Of a DNA stretch of 64,000 nucleotides, positions 23,001-34,020 are shown piece after piece. The DNA lies in assembly GCF_050436995.1 (NCBI RefSeq), contig NC_134763.1, forward strand, positions 7,931,001-7,995,000, given 5' to 3'. The stretch comes from Anticarsia gemmatalis. Its lineage: Eukaryota > Arthropoda > Insecta > Lepidoptera > Erebidae. How positions within the stretch are numbered: position 1 is the first letter of the stretch; every line of letters begins with the position of its first letter. A model generated the notes under the pieces. That model worked only from the letters and a program-made list of their open reading frames with translations, was not told the origin of the DNA and searched no databases. Both the position numbers and the translations under genes were made by a program.

Positions 23001-23489
23001 ATCGGATACTTGTGACTTAAGTAGCTTTATTCCATGTTTGTGCTAGTAAAATGTTTGTTTTGAAAAGCTTGGGAGTTTGTTGATATAGGTTTTGAGATGC
23101 TTGACCTCTAGTTTTGTGTAGGGATTGTTTAAAATAGTTTTTTCGTTTAGGTCAAATGTAGAACGTTATTATGACAGATATTTATGTTTGTCGCGTGTAA
23201 AAGTCTTATGGGAAAAGTTAGCAAAAATATCTTATTACATGCTGAAATTGAGTCTTGAAAATGATTTTCTTGTATTCAATTTCATGTTGAAATTGGCATA
23301 CTAATTTGTCGAAAATTTGTGGATTTGAATATATTTTTACGCTGGATATAGTCAAGACTGTCAAAATAAAAGTATACGACAGTTACAATTCTATCAATAA
23401 TTTTCATACTAAACTCCACACTCTCATTAATCTGCTTTACAAATTAAATAGAAATAAGGTCCACAGATTGTATTATCACACGTTTTTAC

Positions 23490-23575
23490 CGCTAATCGGT
23501 GGTGTGCTCAAGGGTCATCGGTAAACCCTAGTGCGGGGGTCCTGGGAACTCCGGCATCCGGCATAAGTTAGTGTT
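23490..23575. promoter_or_regulatory. Islet with a nuclear-receptor-like half-site
   Basis: TCAAGGGTCA at 23508-23517 resembles an extended half-site (FTZ-F1/ERR type TCAAGGTCA with one inserted G). It is preceded by the short inverted repeat 'accgctaatcggt' and followed by GC-rich 'gtgcgggggtcctgggaact'. Confidence 0.22.
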
Positions 23576-23968
23576 TTATTGGCTAAAGTTGATACTTCTT
23601 ATGGGAAAGTAGGAGCAATAATTACGGTGATTTTGAGTGAAAATGTAGCAATTTTAGTTTGCGTGGGAACTTAAAATTTACTTGTGAATTGTGATAGAGT
23701 CGATATTTTTTGAAATTTTTGGTGTAGAATTTTTGATTTAATTTTTCTATTTCTTTCTTAACGCATTTTCAACTTAAACATTATTCGCAATCACCATTAT
23801 TATGTCATTTACGATCCGATTTACCTACACGATTAAACTCAAATCTTAAAGATAACCTAACACTTTATCGTGACAATCTTTGAACCCTTTAACTTAATCG
23901 TTAAACAAAACCCTTAGGATCACAAAAGAGAGTATTTAACATAAATCTTTAATCACGAAAGCTCTTAA
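23576..23968. other. AT-rich DNA without recognisable feature
   Basis: Nothing was recognised. Confidence 0.4.
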
Positions 23969-24095
23969 GAAAACGCTGGTTCGTTCACGGGCGTTTTCCT
24001 CCGTCGTCTTGGCAGTTAACCCTTTTGTTGCTGCGGTTTAAGGAGCTATTGTTCACAGGGTCTCACGGGCCCCCGTCTCAGGCAAACAGGTCATA
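23969..24095. promoter_or_regulatory. Islet with an 8-bp inverted repeat
   Basis: gaaaacgc (23969-23976) and gcgttttc (23991-23998) are perfect complements across a 14-nt spacer. The block continues GC-rich ('ctcacgggcccccgtctcag') to about 24095. Confidence 0.25.
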
Positions 24096-25062
24096 TCGCT
24101 TTGTTTCACCTTACATTGTTTAAGTAGGCTAATATTCCCATGGCGTTTGAGGGTTAGTGTTTGATGGGAAGTGTAATTGTATGGGATAGTTTACTGTTAA
24201 TGAAGTATTCAAGTTTTGGATAGGGTAAAAAATCTTTGAGAAATAATTTTGAATGATATTGATTTCATATTTGTCATTTTAGAACAATATGTACGTTTAA
24301 TAAAAAGTATTGTGTTTTTTTCTACTTTCACTGTTATTTTCTAATATTTTGTTTCTTTAAAAATGTCCATGAGATATTGAATATTTGAGCAAATACAAGT
24401 CAAATAGCTCCAGAGTCTGTGTTTGCAACTATTTAATTGCTTTAATTAAGGCGCTTCCTCACATAGTATATTTCAATATTCCTAGGCAAGTTGAAATGCC
24501 CACGATGTTTTTTTTAAGTTATTTTATTTATTACCTTATCAACATATCATTTACAGCCCAAACATAAGGTCGATTACACACAATACAATATTAATGAAGT
24601 AACCATGTCTTAAGATTAGGATCGTTGCGTGCGAGCGTGTCATTAGGCCGCGTCTACATCGCCATATTGCGCGGTTTGAGGGTTAAGACTGATGGACAGA
24701 CAGATAATACGCTATTACAGTTAGTTACTTGTAATTGTTTTTATTTTCATTTGCTTTTCTAGTGTAAGTGTTAAATTTGCAAATATTTCAAAGGTCAACC
24801 ACGAATACATTAGTTAATATGTCTTTAATTGATCGTGCATTCTTAGAAATTGATAAAATCTTTAATCTGTTTAATGAGCGACAAAGTACATAGAATCGCC
24901 CACAGGTAAAATTCTAGTTAAAGAGAAATTGCATTAAAATAGAGTTTCTTACAAAATTGCATGTTGCGATTGGTTTTTGGCGGATTTTGTCTTAAATACT
25001 TTGTTTTAGGCTTCTTAAATCTAGCTAAGGCCTCAAACGTATAGCTACAGAAAAACACATTA
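24096..25062. other. AT-rich DNA without recognisable genes
   Basis: Apart from a short GC patch at 24625-24680 ('taggccgcgtctacatcg'), nothing stands out. Confidence 0.4.
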
Positions 25063-25158
25063 TTAACCCTTTGACCGCTATGGTCGGCTATACTCGACAA
25101 ATCAGAAAGTGCTCACGACGCTTTCGTCGGCAAATGTCGACAAAAATATAGCGGTTAA
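25063..25158. repeat. TTAA-bounded MITE-like element
   Basis: The left end is 'ttaaccctttgaccgctat' and the right end is 'atagcggttaa', whose complement is 'ttaaccgctat'. The two ends match except for an 8-nt difference. TTAA at both ends fits piggyBac-type target sites. The 'ccctttgaccgc' ends are common in lepidopteran repeats. Confidence 0.5.
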
Positions 25159-25340
25159 TCAATTTGCAAAAAAGCTTAAACAGATATTAACAAGCCACTT
25201 GAAGATCTCTTACTTAAGACCACTAAATGAAGTAGCCTACTTTGTTTCAATATTTAAAAGGGAATTTCTACTTTCTCATAACTTTAGTTCATTAGAAACC
25301 CACACCATACTTGAGATCAGTGGTCCGTCAAACTGTCCGC
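25159..25340. other. No recognisable feature
   Basis: The plus frame 25109-25351 starts inside the MITE-like element and has no domain. Confidence 0.4.
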
Positions 25341-25445
25341 CTTGTATTTAGCGCATAATTACGACAACGGTCGCGCAAGCTGTCGTGACGTACCGGTCGC
25401 GGCGCATCTGTCGCGAGTGTGCGCGCAGCCTTATGATCGCGGACT
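25341..25445. promoter_or_regulatory. GC/CpG-rich islet
   Basis: 'acaacggtcgcgcaagctgt', 'gtgacgtaccggtcgcggcg' and 'gtgcgcgcagcc' form a CpG-dense block of about 100 bp. It contains a CRE-like TGACGTA. Confidence 0.25.
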
Positions 25446-25671
25446 TTACTGTTTAATGTGTATTTAAATGTTTTATTGTTTTTATATGGTTTTTGCTAAT
25501 GTTATTTGCAAATGCGAAAGTGTGTGATGATGGACCAGTTTTTGGTATTTTTACGCAGAAATTAGATAATTGATTTTGAAGATATTTGACGTATGTACGT
25601 ATAGTTTATAATAATCTGCATCAACTCAGAATACTTACTCAATATGAAACTACCTTGGGAAACTCTACATA

Positions 25672-25702
25672 CGCACGAAATCGTGGGGAAAAGCTAGTAT
25701 AA
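25672..25702 (-). repeat. End fragment of the 'agcttttgcccgcgacttcg' family
   Basis: 'gcacgaaatcgtggggaaaa' followed by 'gctagtataaa' is the complement of 'actagcttttccccacgatt'. This is the characteristic start of the family. Confidence 0.5.
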
Positions 25703-25763
25703 ATAAAGTTGAAGCTTTTCTATAAATACGAAGTAGTAATGTAAAAGTTCTGACATAATATAG

Positions 25764-25895
25764 TGATCTAACCGCGAATCGAAACAGTTTGTATGAAATG
25801 GATCAGCGCTCCTAGCGTATTCAGGAAGAACTATTTTTAAGTCAATTTTAAACGTCAAACTCTCGTTTTCCGATAGTACGGATTGTAGAAGATCT
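25764..25895. repeat. MITE-like element, second copy, with CTCF-like core
   Basis: Landmarks match the copy at 5367-5524: 'gatctaaccgcgaatcg' at the left, 'cagcgctcctagcg' (25804-25817), 'aacgtcaaactctcgttttc' and the right end 'gattgtagaagatc'. The terminal repeats have decayed. Confidence 0.55.
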
Positions 25896-26860
25896 TACTA
25901 CAGATTTCAGCAGATCTTTTAGAGATAGAAATTTGTAATTATTTCATATGGAATGTCTTTGGGGTTAACATGATGAAGCAGTATTCAAAAGGGGTTGTTT
26001 CTTTAATTACAAATTATCTTTACTCTTAACTCTAGTATTTCTATCATATGTGGATTTCGTTATCCCGTGACTTGGCGAGAAAATCTTGCAAACGTATTTA
26101 CATGTTCTATAACTCTTAATACGACGAATTAAGGTCTATTTTCCCCTGTTTTATACAATTAACGGTTGATTTGATCTCATTTCACGGTCTCGAATGAACA
26201 ATGGGGTGGAATGAAGAAGTTTGTCTTGAGTTTTAAACAAAAAAATAGAGTAAAAAAGTGTTTTGTGGTTGAAATAAGGGTTTTTTGGTCGACTGCTGCC
26301 CTCTGTGAATTTGGGTGCAAGTTCCGATGCGATTTTGATGGGCTTTATGAAGTGTTGCAATCTGTGGAAGTAATTATTCGAATGGACAATACTGAGAACT
26401 GTATTTTATTGTAAGGAGCTAGTTAATTACTTGGTAATTGGTGTGTAGGTGTGGCATGCTTATGTTTGAGCTGTTGATAAAATAAATAAAAGGCTGATAT
26501 TATTTTCAATAGGTTTTTCATGATACACTTTTTAAAGTTCAAAAATAGTTTTGGTCATAGACATTCCCATTTCAAAAGCTTTTTGTTCTTCTGTTGTCTG
26601 CAAGTTTGGAACACGGCAGGCGGCAAAGGAGCCGTGACTAGACAAGTTTCAATTTCGAATTCGGAAGTCTTGGCTTGATTGGTTAGTTTTTGTGGAGCAC
26701 AAAGCGCACTTCCGGCTTGTCACGTTCCATATACGAATTGTGGAAATGACGTCGATCCGCTTCAACGGTTTATTAGAAATTGATATTTGGAATCTTAGAC
26801 GGTCATTAGACCTTCTGTCTTCCGGTGGCACAGAGGGGCGCGTGCCGACTTAATTGCTTC
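25896..26860. other. AT-rich DNA without recognisable genes
   Basis: Overlapping frames lie on both strands at 26151-26414, with no domain. Start of the repeat-poor core. Confidence 0.4.
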
Positions 26861-26864
26861 ATTT

Positions 26865-27150
26865 GTACCAATAATGCGGGATCAATATAACATTTTTAAA
26901 GTCTGAGGTGTTCCGCTCCACCGATGATTAAAATTTGTTTGTCTATTGCCACTAATGAATAACCATTAGGCCGTAACAAGCGGAATATCAATCATTCATC
27001 ACAATCACGCTAGCCGTAAACAAAATTCGATAAAACTCATCATTTTACGCCTAAACGAATTATCTCGTAGCAAATTTTAAGCCTGGCGTGCCCAGTGCGT
27101 CCGCTTATACAAACAAAATACCGACCAATCACGATTTTGTGAATTTGAAA
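26865..27150. promoter_or_regulatory. Enhancer-like block with a PBC/Hox-type site
   Basis: The minus strand at about 26987-26996 reads TGATTGATA, a match to the Extradenticle/Hox composite TGATTGAT. Nearby are TAAT words ('ccactaatgaataaccatta') and a forkhead-like 'gtaaacaaaattc'. The block is of intermediate GC, repeat-free and adjacent to the CpG-rich domain. Its role is inferred from motifs. Confidence 0.28.
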
Positions 27151-27224
27151 TTTGTTAAAGCCCAACGGTTGTACAGAAAACCAATACGGTGTACATGTAT
27201 GTACATGGTAAAACTACGCACGGG

Positions 27225-27430
27225 CTAAGCAAACTGTGCATGTGTGTGTGTGCGGGTGTGTGCGCACGACACGCACACAGGCGCGCGGGCCCGGCGTACG
27301 CTCACTCACACAATGCGATATTGCAAATGGGCTAGTCGAATGTATTCGTTCGTCCGCCGGCCGGTGGGGGTGGGCTGAGCCCAGCAGGAGGGGGGGAAGA
27401 TGCGTTTTTGTGCAGTACTCTCCGCTTTAG
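27225..27430. promoter_or_regulatory. Strong GC-rich island with (GT)n-like start
   Basis: 'gcatgtgtgtgtgtgcgggt' leads into 'aggcgcgcgggcccggcgta', then 'cgtccgccggccggtggggg' and 'gaggggggg'. This is among the most GC-rich segments of the window. Overlapping ORFs on both strands (27236-27430, 27306-27545) are typical of stop-poor GC-rich DNA. A promoter or CpG-rich enhancer is plausible. Confidence 0.35.
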
Positions 27431-27539
27431 CTACGTTTATGAGTAAATATAAGTGCGTAACCGATAACGTCCTTAATGCGAGCCGCGTCACTGTGTGAGT
27501 TTCCCCGCTTTTGGACTCAATTATGACTGTCCGTGTAAG

Positions 27540-28440
27540 CGACATCTAGACTTTCTTTACTGCAGGGCTGGCACGGGTTATTACTATGCTATTTGTGTTA
27601 CGTAAGCTATTGGTTACGCGGGAATATCATAAAAGATGGACGGTTATCTATCTTCGCGTCCTACGGTATATTTGGTGGGCAGTAGACCGCGGCTCGTGGC
27701 AGTATAATGTAAACAGCCGTTTTGAAACAACTAGTCCGATGTTCATTTTTCATCCTCGCCACTATCATCCATCCATTAGTCAGAGCGGCTTTTACGAGCA
27801 GCGTATACGATAAATGCTGTAAATCTAATCCTGAAGTCAAAAATCATTTATTCAGCGCGGTTCGGAGCGACTTACAAACACAAAATGTATGTTTGCGACT
27901 GTACCGGCGGTTAAAAGGTTTGCAGATTTGGTGGCGGCCCTGCAGTACCAACACTAGCAGCTACCGACCGGCCGGACGGAACGGTAGGCTTTTTAAAAAT
28001 AAACGAGTTGTTATTTTTAGTGACAGAAGCAGACTAAGTGGCTGCGACCCGGGGGAAGTCCATCGTCCTCTGAGCGTTAACCACACCTGACTGGCGATGC
28101 TCACGGCCCGATTCACACTTCTTTCAGCGCTGCGAACCGTCCGAACGGAAAGCACATGAAAGGCCCGTTACTTCGTTACTAAGAAAAAAATTAAAAAGTC
28201 CGCGCGAAAAATGCTCACTGAACGGGAATTCGGTGAAGCTGTAATATTAGATAAGTTGCGAGACGCCCGTCAGCCTGTCGGAGTCATCCCTGTGATATAC
28301 CACACTTGCTGCTGGTCGCTACACTGCCTACACTGCCTACACTGCCTACACTCACTACACCGGCTCACTCTCAACTCTATTTGTTGTCAAAATTGCACGT
28401 TGTAAGCGCGTCACACATGCTATGCAGATATTAATTTTTG
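27540..28440. promoter_or_regulatory. CpG-rich domain, central part
   Basis: GC content is clearly above the flanks over 900 bp, and no repeat of the families seen elsewhere occurs. Long frames on both strands are present, for example plus 27722-28090 (122 codons) and minus 27961-28155. None shows a domain or a splice context I can defend. Possible exon of a non-coding or fast-evolving transcript; undecidable by eye. Confidence 0.3.
28320..28361 (+). repeat. Short tandem repeat of 'cactgccta'
   Basis: Three exact 9-bp units and a diverged fourth ('cactcacta') lie inside the CpG-rich domain. It is a micro- or minisatellite. Confidence 0.75.
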
Positions 28441-28959
28441 AACGTCAACCGCCGTGTTCAAATTTCAAATTCACAATTTATATCGAAATCTAAATTTTAA
28501 AATTATATCGCGCTCCTACCGTAAAATATTTGAATATGGAACATAATAGCGGATATTGTTTATGTATCGTGTCATAGACAAGTGTCAAAGTCAGAGATTA
28601 TATTAAACAAAGCTTTCGAACAAAAATGTATTGTTGGGGTGTGGTCGTAGCGGGCTAGGACGTGCGGTCAGTGCGGAAACTATTTCATTATAACGACGTT
28701 AACTAACCCCCGTCAATGAACCGCGGTGTTTCTACTATAAAATTTATTTTGATTAATCCGTATCTCTGGTAGGCTCGATACCATTTCCGTAGGTACACGA
28801 CACGTACACAAAGCAATACTGGACAGTGTCCACTGCTCTTACGGGACGAACACGAATTTTCGCACACACACAAACGCCTATTTCAGTTTTACCGCACACT
28901 GGTGCTTGTATAAAATTTATGGTGCACACTTTTGCATCGGAGCTGCTATAGCAACATAG
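28441..28959. other. AT-richer gap inside the CpG-rich domain
   Basis: No feature was recognised up to 28740. From 28750 a 115-codon minus frame (28753-29100) extends to 29100. It lacks any recognisable domain. Confidence 0.35.
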
Positions 28960-29440
28960 ATCTGTGAAAGGGGGATGGCGCTGGTCAGCCATTTCGTGTC
29001 GACGAGATTTATAACCTCTCTGTGCGTTAACGTTTAGTAAGATGCGCGTGTGTTTGACGTGGTGTGCCGAGTGTACACTCGCGTACTTGTACACTGCCAC
29101 ACTACCTACACCCGCTACTGTGCAGCGCCGCCTTTATTACAACAACTATCGCTCGTTGTGTACTTTTTTCAAATTAAGTACGTTCGCAATTCGATATTTG
29201 CCGTGCGATAAAATTGGAAAATGGTGGGGTAGGTAACAGAGCCGTTGGGGGCATTATTTCAAAATGTACGGTTAGGTGGGAGGGGTGGGGTGTGCGGGGT
29301 CAGCCCGGCTGTTTGTCTATCGCCGCGCTTTCCCATTCACCGGGTGAATTTTCCGAAGCCCATTGCGCTTCCGCCCCCCACTAACCCCCTGAGCCTTCCT
29401 CTCTGTATTTTTATTAACGGAATTATGGCGTCTGAATGAG
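28960..29440. promoter_or_regulatory. CpG-rich domain, right part
   Basis: It contains an ATGGCGCTGGT word (28975-28985, CTCF-like), the G-rich run 'aggtgggaggggtggggtgt', and a 15-bp palindrome attcaccgggtgaat (29335-29349). A C-rich tail follows ('tccgccccccactaaccccc'). I see no confident start codon or exon. Confidence 0.3.
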
Positions 29441-29483
29441 TAGTGCCTACTTATATTGATTAGGCCTCCGGTGTTTGGAATAC

Positions 29484-29544
29484 GTGCGTCCGATCAACTA
29501 CGGAATTTTTTATTTGGAGCCGAATATTTTGTAGGCGGACGCAC
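29484..29544. other. Inverted repeat 'gtgcgtccg'/'cggacgcac'
   Basis: Perfect 9-bp arms lie at 29484-29492 and 29536-29544, with a 43-nt loop that contains weaker pairing. The whole 61-nt unit could fold as a hairpin. Possibly RNA structure or a paired binding site. Confidence 0.45.
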
Positions 29545-31092
29545 TTTTAATAAGCCTTTACGTTCATTCTATTTTAAAGGCTGTTTGACTTTAGAATACA
29601 GGATTACGGAAACGCTTACATAAATATAGAGCGAGCGCTAATAGCCATCGGCTATTGTCGGATTTAGTAAATACAGGCAAAACATCACCCTGTACATTAT
29701 TTATACAACCAATCATGATTGCCAAAAAGCCTTTGTTTCGAGCATTAAAAATGTAATCACGAAATGCATTCTGAATTCAGTTTTGAATATGGAATCGGAA
29801 TGTTGTCTATAGTCGTTACGAAACGCAAGGTTCTGATCAGAAACTCATAACGGACACGTCATGTCTTATCTATGGCGAAAAGTTGGGCCACGCGGTTCGC
29901 GGTGACTGGCGGTGAGACAATCTGCTAAAATGACGTCATACTTCTTATTGTTGCTAACTAATTCTTGAAACGCGCATACCTATTGCGTAAAAGGCATGGG
30001 AATTTCCATACCTGCTGTGTTTCCTAAGTATTTAGCGGGATATCAGCAGTAAATACGTTGGGAATTCAATGTATTTTTTCCTTGATTCTATTTAGGTATT
30101 ATATCAATTATTTAGTTGAGTATAAGCTGAGTAGGATAAATGTTGTCAACAAGTTTAATAAGATATGGTTTTACATTGTAGGTAGTTGATGAGATCATTG
30201 TATGTTTAAATAACAATGTGTATCGTATAATACATCGGTACCTAACGTTAAGTGATGGAACAAGCGGTCAGCTGCCGATAAGTGAACGTTTTAGCGTTAA
30301 TGGCCTATTTATTTATATCACATGTTAATTAAATTAAATTAAACTAGCTCGTTAATCATCTTATAGAAATTACCTCTACGAAAATAACTCCGGCGCTAAT
30401 TAGAATTGCGTGTTGTACAATAATATTTACCAATGAAATTGTAGAAACTTATTAGTAGTTGAAACTAAACATGTCAGATTATTTTCATGTTTATGAAAAA
30501 AAAAATATTATGTGTTCAGTCTGGTCAATATCGAACTTGCAGCACTCTATGCAATACTATAGGAGTGGCGATGACCTGTACTTTTGTGTCACATGCAAAT
30601 TATTTGATTCATATTTACTGTTTATATCTATATTTAAATTAAGTAAAAAATTATAAGTTAATTTAGTTAAGACATATTTAGTTTCGACTATACCAGGGGA
30701 CAACAATGACGTGGATTGTCTTATAAGACGCCCGAATGAGTATTTTCTCCGCGTGTTTCATAGCCCTGGTCGGACCTCGAATTCGCGATGACTGCGCAAT
30801 GATACGGCGTCGATAGCTGAAATCGTTGGTTTTCGATGTTCAAAACTGTTCTGTTGATTAATGTTCCGGTTTATCGGTTCGTGGGTAAATTATCGGTTTT
30901 TGACGCACAGGGCGCAGGTTGTAGTGTTAGACCGATACCGTCTTTTACATTCCATATTCATACGAATCCACTGTTCTCTATTAAAAACTGTACATCCGTT
31001 AACTTTTTTTGACGTTGAAACTAAGCTTTTAGTATGAAAAAATGTATAAAAAGGCTGTCACAAGTGTTCATAAAAACGACATGACATTATGA
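29545..31092. other. Repeat-free DNA of intermediate GC
   Basis: No gene was recognised. A minor hairpin, aatagcc-atc-ggctatt, sits at 29640-29656. The part 30690-30960 is GC-richer ('gacgcccgaatgagtatttt', 'tacggcgtcgatagctgaaa') and may be regulatory. Confidence 0.35.
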
Positions 31093-31141
31093 GGCGGACT
31101 GTCCACTCTCGTGTACTTTACATATCTAGGTACAGTCCGCC
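31093..31141. other. Inverted repeat 'ggcggactgt'/'acagtccgcc'
   Basis: Perfect 10-bp arms (31093-31102 and 31132-31141) enclose a 29-nt loop. The arms are GC-rich in AT-rich flanks, so a stable short hairpin is possible in either strand's RNA. Confidence 0.5.
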
Positions 31142-32917
31142 GCGAAAACTCGGTGTGTTCAAATATTCACAACTTTTCAGGAATGGGGGAGGCTGAAAAA
31201 CTGTCGGACGAAGCCAGTGATGTCTACTAAGTAACTAATGTCAGTTAATGTGATTATTTTTGCCGTGGCGTCGACACACCGTGGCAACTGGCAATTAGAT
31301 GCAATTTAAAATCCAACGTTTATTATTTATATCCCGTAAAAAATAAAAATAAATTAGTTTCGGCTGCGATAACTTTAGAGGAAGGAAATAGATCGATAAA
31401 AATGTCCGATTATCGTTTAGTTAAACGTTTTAGCGATTAACTCGCCTGACTACAACGCGGATAAAAACTAAATAAAACAATAGGAATAACACAAATATAT
31501 TTATTTGAAGGAAAGTGGACTAAGCAAAAACTTTGACAGAGTAATACTATAAACAAAATAATCTAATAATAGGTCGAGGAATATGAAATAATTAAATACT
31601 AAGTACATCTTTTTACTACATAAGTCTAACACATCAAAAGACCCATTTCAACACACAAATCTAATTTGATGACTGCGAATCTACTTGTGACGAACATAGG
31701 GCTATACCAAGTGTCGCCGAGGCGCACACGGCTCGTCTGATTATTCGAAAATTCATGCCCTGTCCACCCCTGTCACGAACCAGACAAAATACGGGTATAT
31801 GTAGGAAATTCGACCGGTTTTATACCGGCGCCTCGCCGCCGAAAACTGGCGCTAAACGTACACCTAAAACTGCATACGCACCTCACAAAGGAATTATAAA
31901 ACGCGCTCCGAGTCAGAATTGAAATGGGTTTTATTAGCCGACTGTACTTTGTTATTGCGTTTCGACGTGTGGCCGACGAATGTACGTTTGATTGCTATAA
32001 TATCATTGTAAAAAATTCAAATAAAAAAGAAAAAAAAACACACATAGTATCAAGCCTGTTTTACCGGGAGGTGTAAGTAAAGGTGTCAGAAATCCACCCG
32101 CGTTTTGCGTATTCTCATTAACAATTAGTCCTATGTAATAGAGAACAAGTTTATTGCTATAACTTATAAAAAAGGCCTTGTAAAAACCACTATGTTATTA
32201 ATACTTATAAGTAGAAATAATCTTTATTTTTTCCGGTTTAATTCAAGGAAATAACAATGTTATGCAACGACACTAATCTTAATATACATAATTAAATGAA
32301 ATAAATAACATTCTAAATAATTACGTAATTATCCTGAATAACAATAATAATTGCGTTAGTCAGAGAATTCTTGCTAAACAAGTCTCATAATACTGTTCAA
32401 AAATTTCCAGATTATAAAACGGAAATATTTACTATAATCGAGAGATATTTTTAGGACATTGTTATCTTAGAGGCTATTTTAGTATTAGTCAATTATGATT
32501 ATTCGTTGCTACTGATGTTTCTGTATGTTTCAATATGTAATAACATCGCTTCTATCTCATCATAATGTGAATATTGTAGGTAATACTTTATAAATTCTTG
32601 TAGGTTTTTTAACCTAATCTAACCCCAATAATGGTCTTATGTTCCCGTCTGGTTGGTCCTTTATATCAGAAAGTTGCTAGTACATATTTACAACAAAACT
32701 AATATAAATTCTCACCATAGATGTGATTTTGAACACCTATCCGCTGCGAAATATGCCCGTGGCCTCCGATGGATCTGTGAAGGAAAAATAACACTTATTT
32801 ATAGGAAAAATAACAATACTTATATTACTTAATACTAACTAAACAGTATATGATTGAATTATTAGGTCACAATTCGGAAAAGTGTTAAGGAAAACAAAAT
32901 TATGACCTTTACAAAAA
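31142..32917. other. Mixed AT-rich DNA with one GC-richer block
   Basis: The block 31680-31920 is GC-richer, with 'accaagtgtcgccgaggcgc' and the inverted pair 'accggttttataccggc'. It ends with TATAAAA (31895) near a TCAG word. No gene is attached. The rest is AT-rich without features. Confidence 0.35.
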
Positions 32918-33219
32918 ACCAGTTGATGTCGTCCTGGCCGATTTCGGGTAGGGCGGCGAGTTCCATTGAAACCAACTGTGCAGGACTTTGTTTATAGTGG
33001 CCAAGTGTGAACACAATAACAGGTACACTCTCTATTCCTTTACTCTCATAGTCCAGTGAGACGGCTTAACCGACATGACCAGGCGGACTTACTGACTCTG
33101 GACAATATCTGAGAATTTTCAACCGAAAACTCAGAAAATACTTTATGGCCCGATTCAGGATTCGAATCCGAGACCTTTTGCGCGGCAGTCGCATAGATTA
33201 CCGCGCTACAGAGGCAGTA
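32918..33219 (-). repeat. tRNA-derived SINE, nearly full length
   Basis: On the minus strand, from 33219: 'ctctgtagcgcggtaatcta' (A-box region), then 'ggtctcggattcgaatcctg' (B box), then a ~200-bp body ending near 'gacgacatcaactggttttt' and a short A/T tail. It is the only recognised repeat between 25.9 and 42.8 kb. Confidence 0.7.
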
Positions 33220-33260
33220 AAAAATACCAGTTACGACTTAAATAAAGATTTCGAAACAAT

Positions 33261-33458
33261 CGATAGAGCAATTTAACACGTTTTTTTATCGTCACGGTGT
33301 CTCCCGAATCGATAAGAAAGTACAACACTACTTATCGATATGATCAGATAGGGGCACCACGTGCGCGACCACCCGGCGCGGGCGCGTGCTTCGCTACAAA
33401 TCTATAGGGTTTTTTGTTTCTTCCGATAATGCCAATCTTTTCGATAACCCCTATCGAA
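33261..33458. promoter_or_regulatory. Cluster of CGATA motifs (DREF/BEAF-type)
   Basis: CGATA or its complement occurs eight times in 196 bp: 33261, 33287, 33310, 33333, 33336, 33424, 33442 and 33452. One is the palindrome TATCGATA, the DRE core. A 7-bp inverted pair, ttcgata-acccc-tatcgaa, lies at 33440-33458. A CpG-rich core with CACGTG (33357-33400) sits in the middle. In Drosophila such clusters mark DREF promoters or BEAF-32 boundaries. Activity here is inference. Confidence 0.45.
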
Positions 33459-34006
33459 ATAAAAATATTGGAATAAAATGTGTCACTTTTAAGGGCGTAT
33501 GGTCAACTTTCCAAATGATGATTTCCAATATGAGTAGAGACGATTTCGTCGTTCAACTGTAGCGCATTGTTTCTATGAAATAGTATAATATAATTATTTT
33601 TCTTCGTTTTCAAAACGGGTCCTAAGCGTTATGGAAATTAATTTTAAATTAAAGGTTTTCATCGAATTGCATCGACCATGGTCACGGTTTGACTTATGTA
33701 GCTGCTAAGCTTATTAACTGTTATTGAACTTCATTTTATTTTAAATCGTCAAAAATATTTAGTTAGTAGCTTTTTGTCCAATGAGCTACCGATTTACTAA
33801 CATCTTCAAAGTTATTATTTATCTTAACTATCACAAAGTAAACCGATGTCTTACAAATCGGCACTAATGCTCATAGAATGCTACAAAACTGTAAATAAAT
33901 CACCCACAGTCACTCCTTCACTTAACAAATTACTTCCTGTAACGCTTCCTACCTGACAATAAGGTCCTTGAGCGAGCCCTTAATAGCACATAAACGATCA
34001 ATGAGT

Positions 34007-34020
34007 ACGCCACCTGGTGG
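34007..34020 (-). promoter_or_regulatory. Near-consensus CTCF site
   Basis: The minus strand reads CCACCAGGTGGCGT, which fits the CTCF consensus CCASYAGRKGGCRS at 13 of 14 positions. It lies about 550 bp from the CGATA cluster. A single-site match still needs binding data. Confidence 0.4.

Noticed and set aside
27722..28090. 122-codon plus-strand ORF in the CpG-rich domain
   Set aside because: GC-rich DNA has few stops, an overlapping minus-strand frame exists, and no domain or splice context is visible.
28753..29100. 115-codon minus-strand ORF
   Set aside because: Cys/Val-rich translation partly from CA/GT-rich DNA, with no recognisable family. A coding role cannot be supported.
30191..30205. 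Seed-level similarity to bantam ('tgagatcatt')
   Set aside because: Ten bases only, with no hairpin precursor around it.
31895..31916. TATAAAA followed by TCAG as a core promoter
   Set aside because: Spacing is only about 20 bases, too short for a TATA-initiator pair, and no transcript evidence exists.
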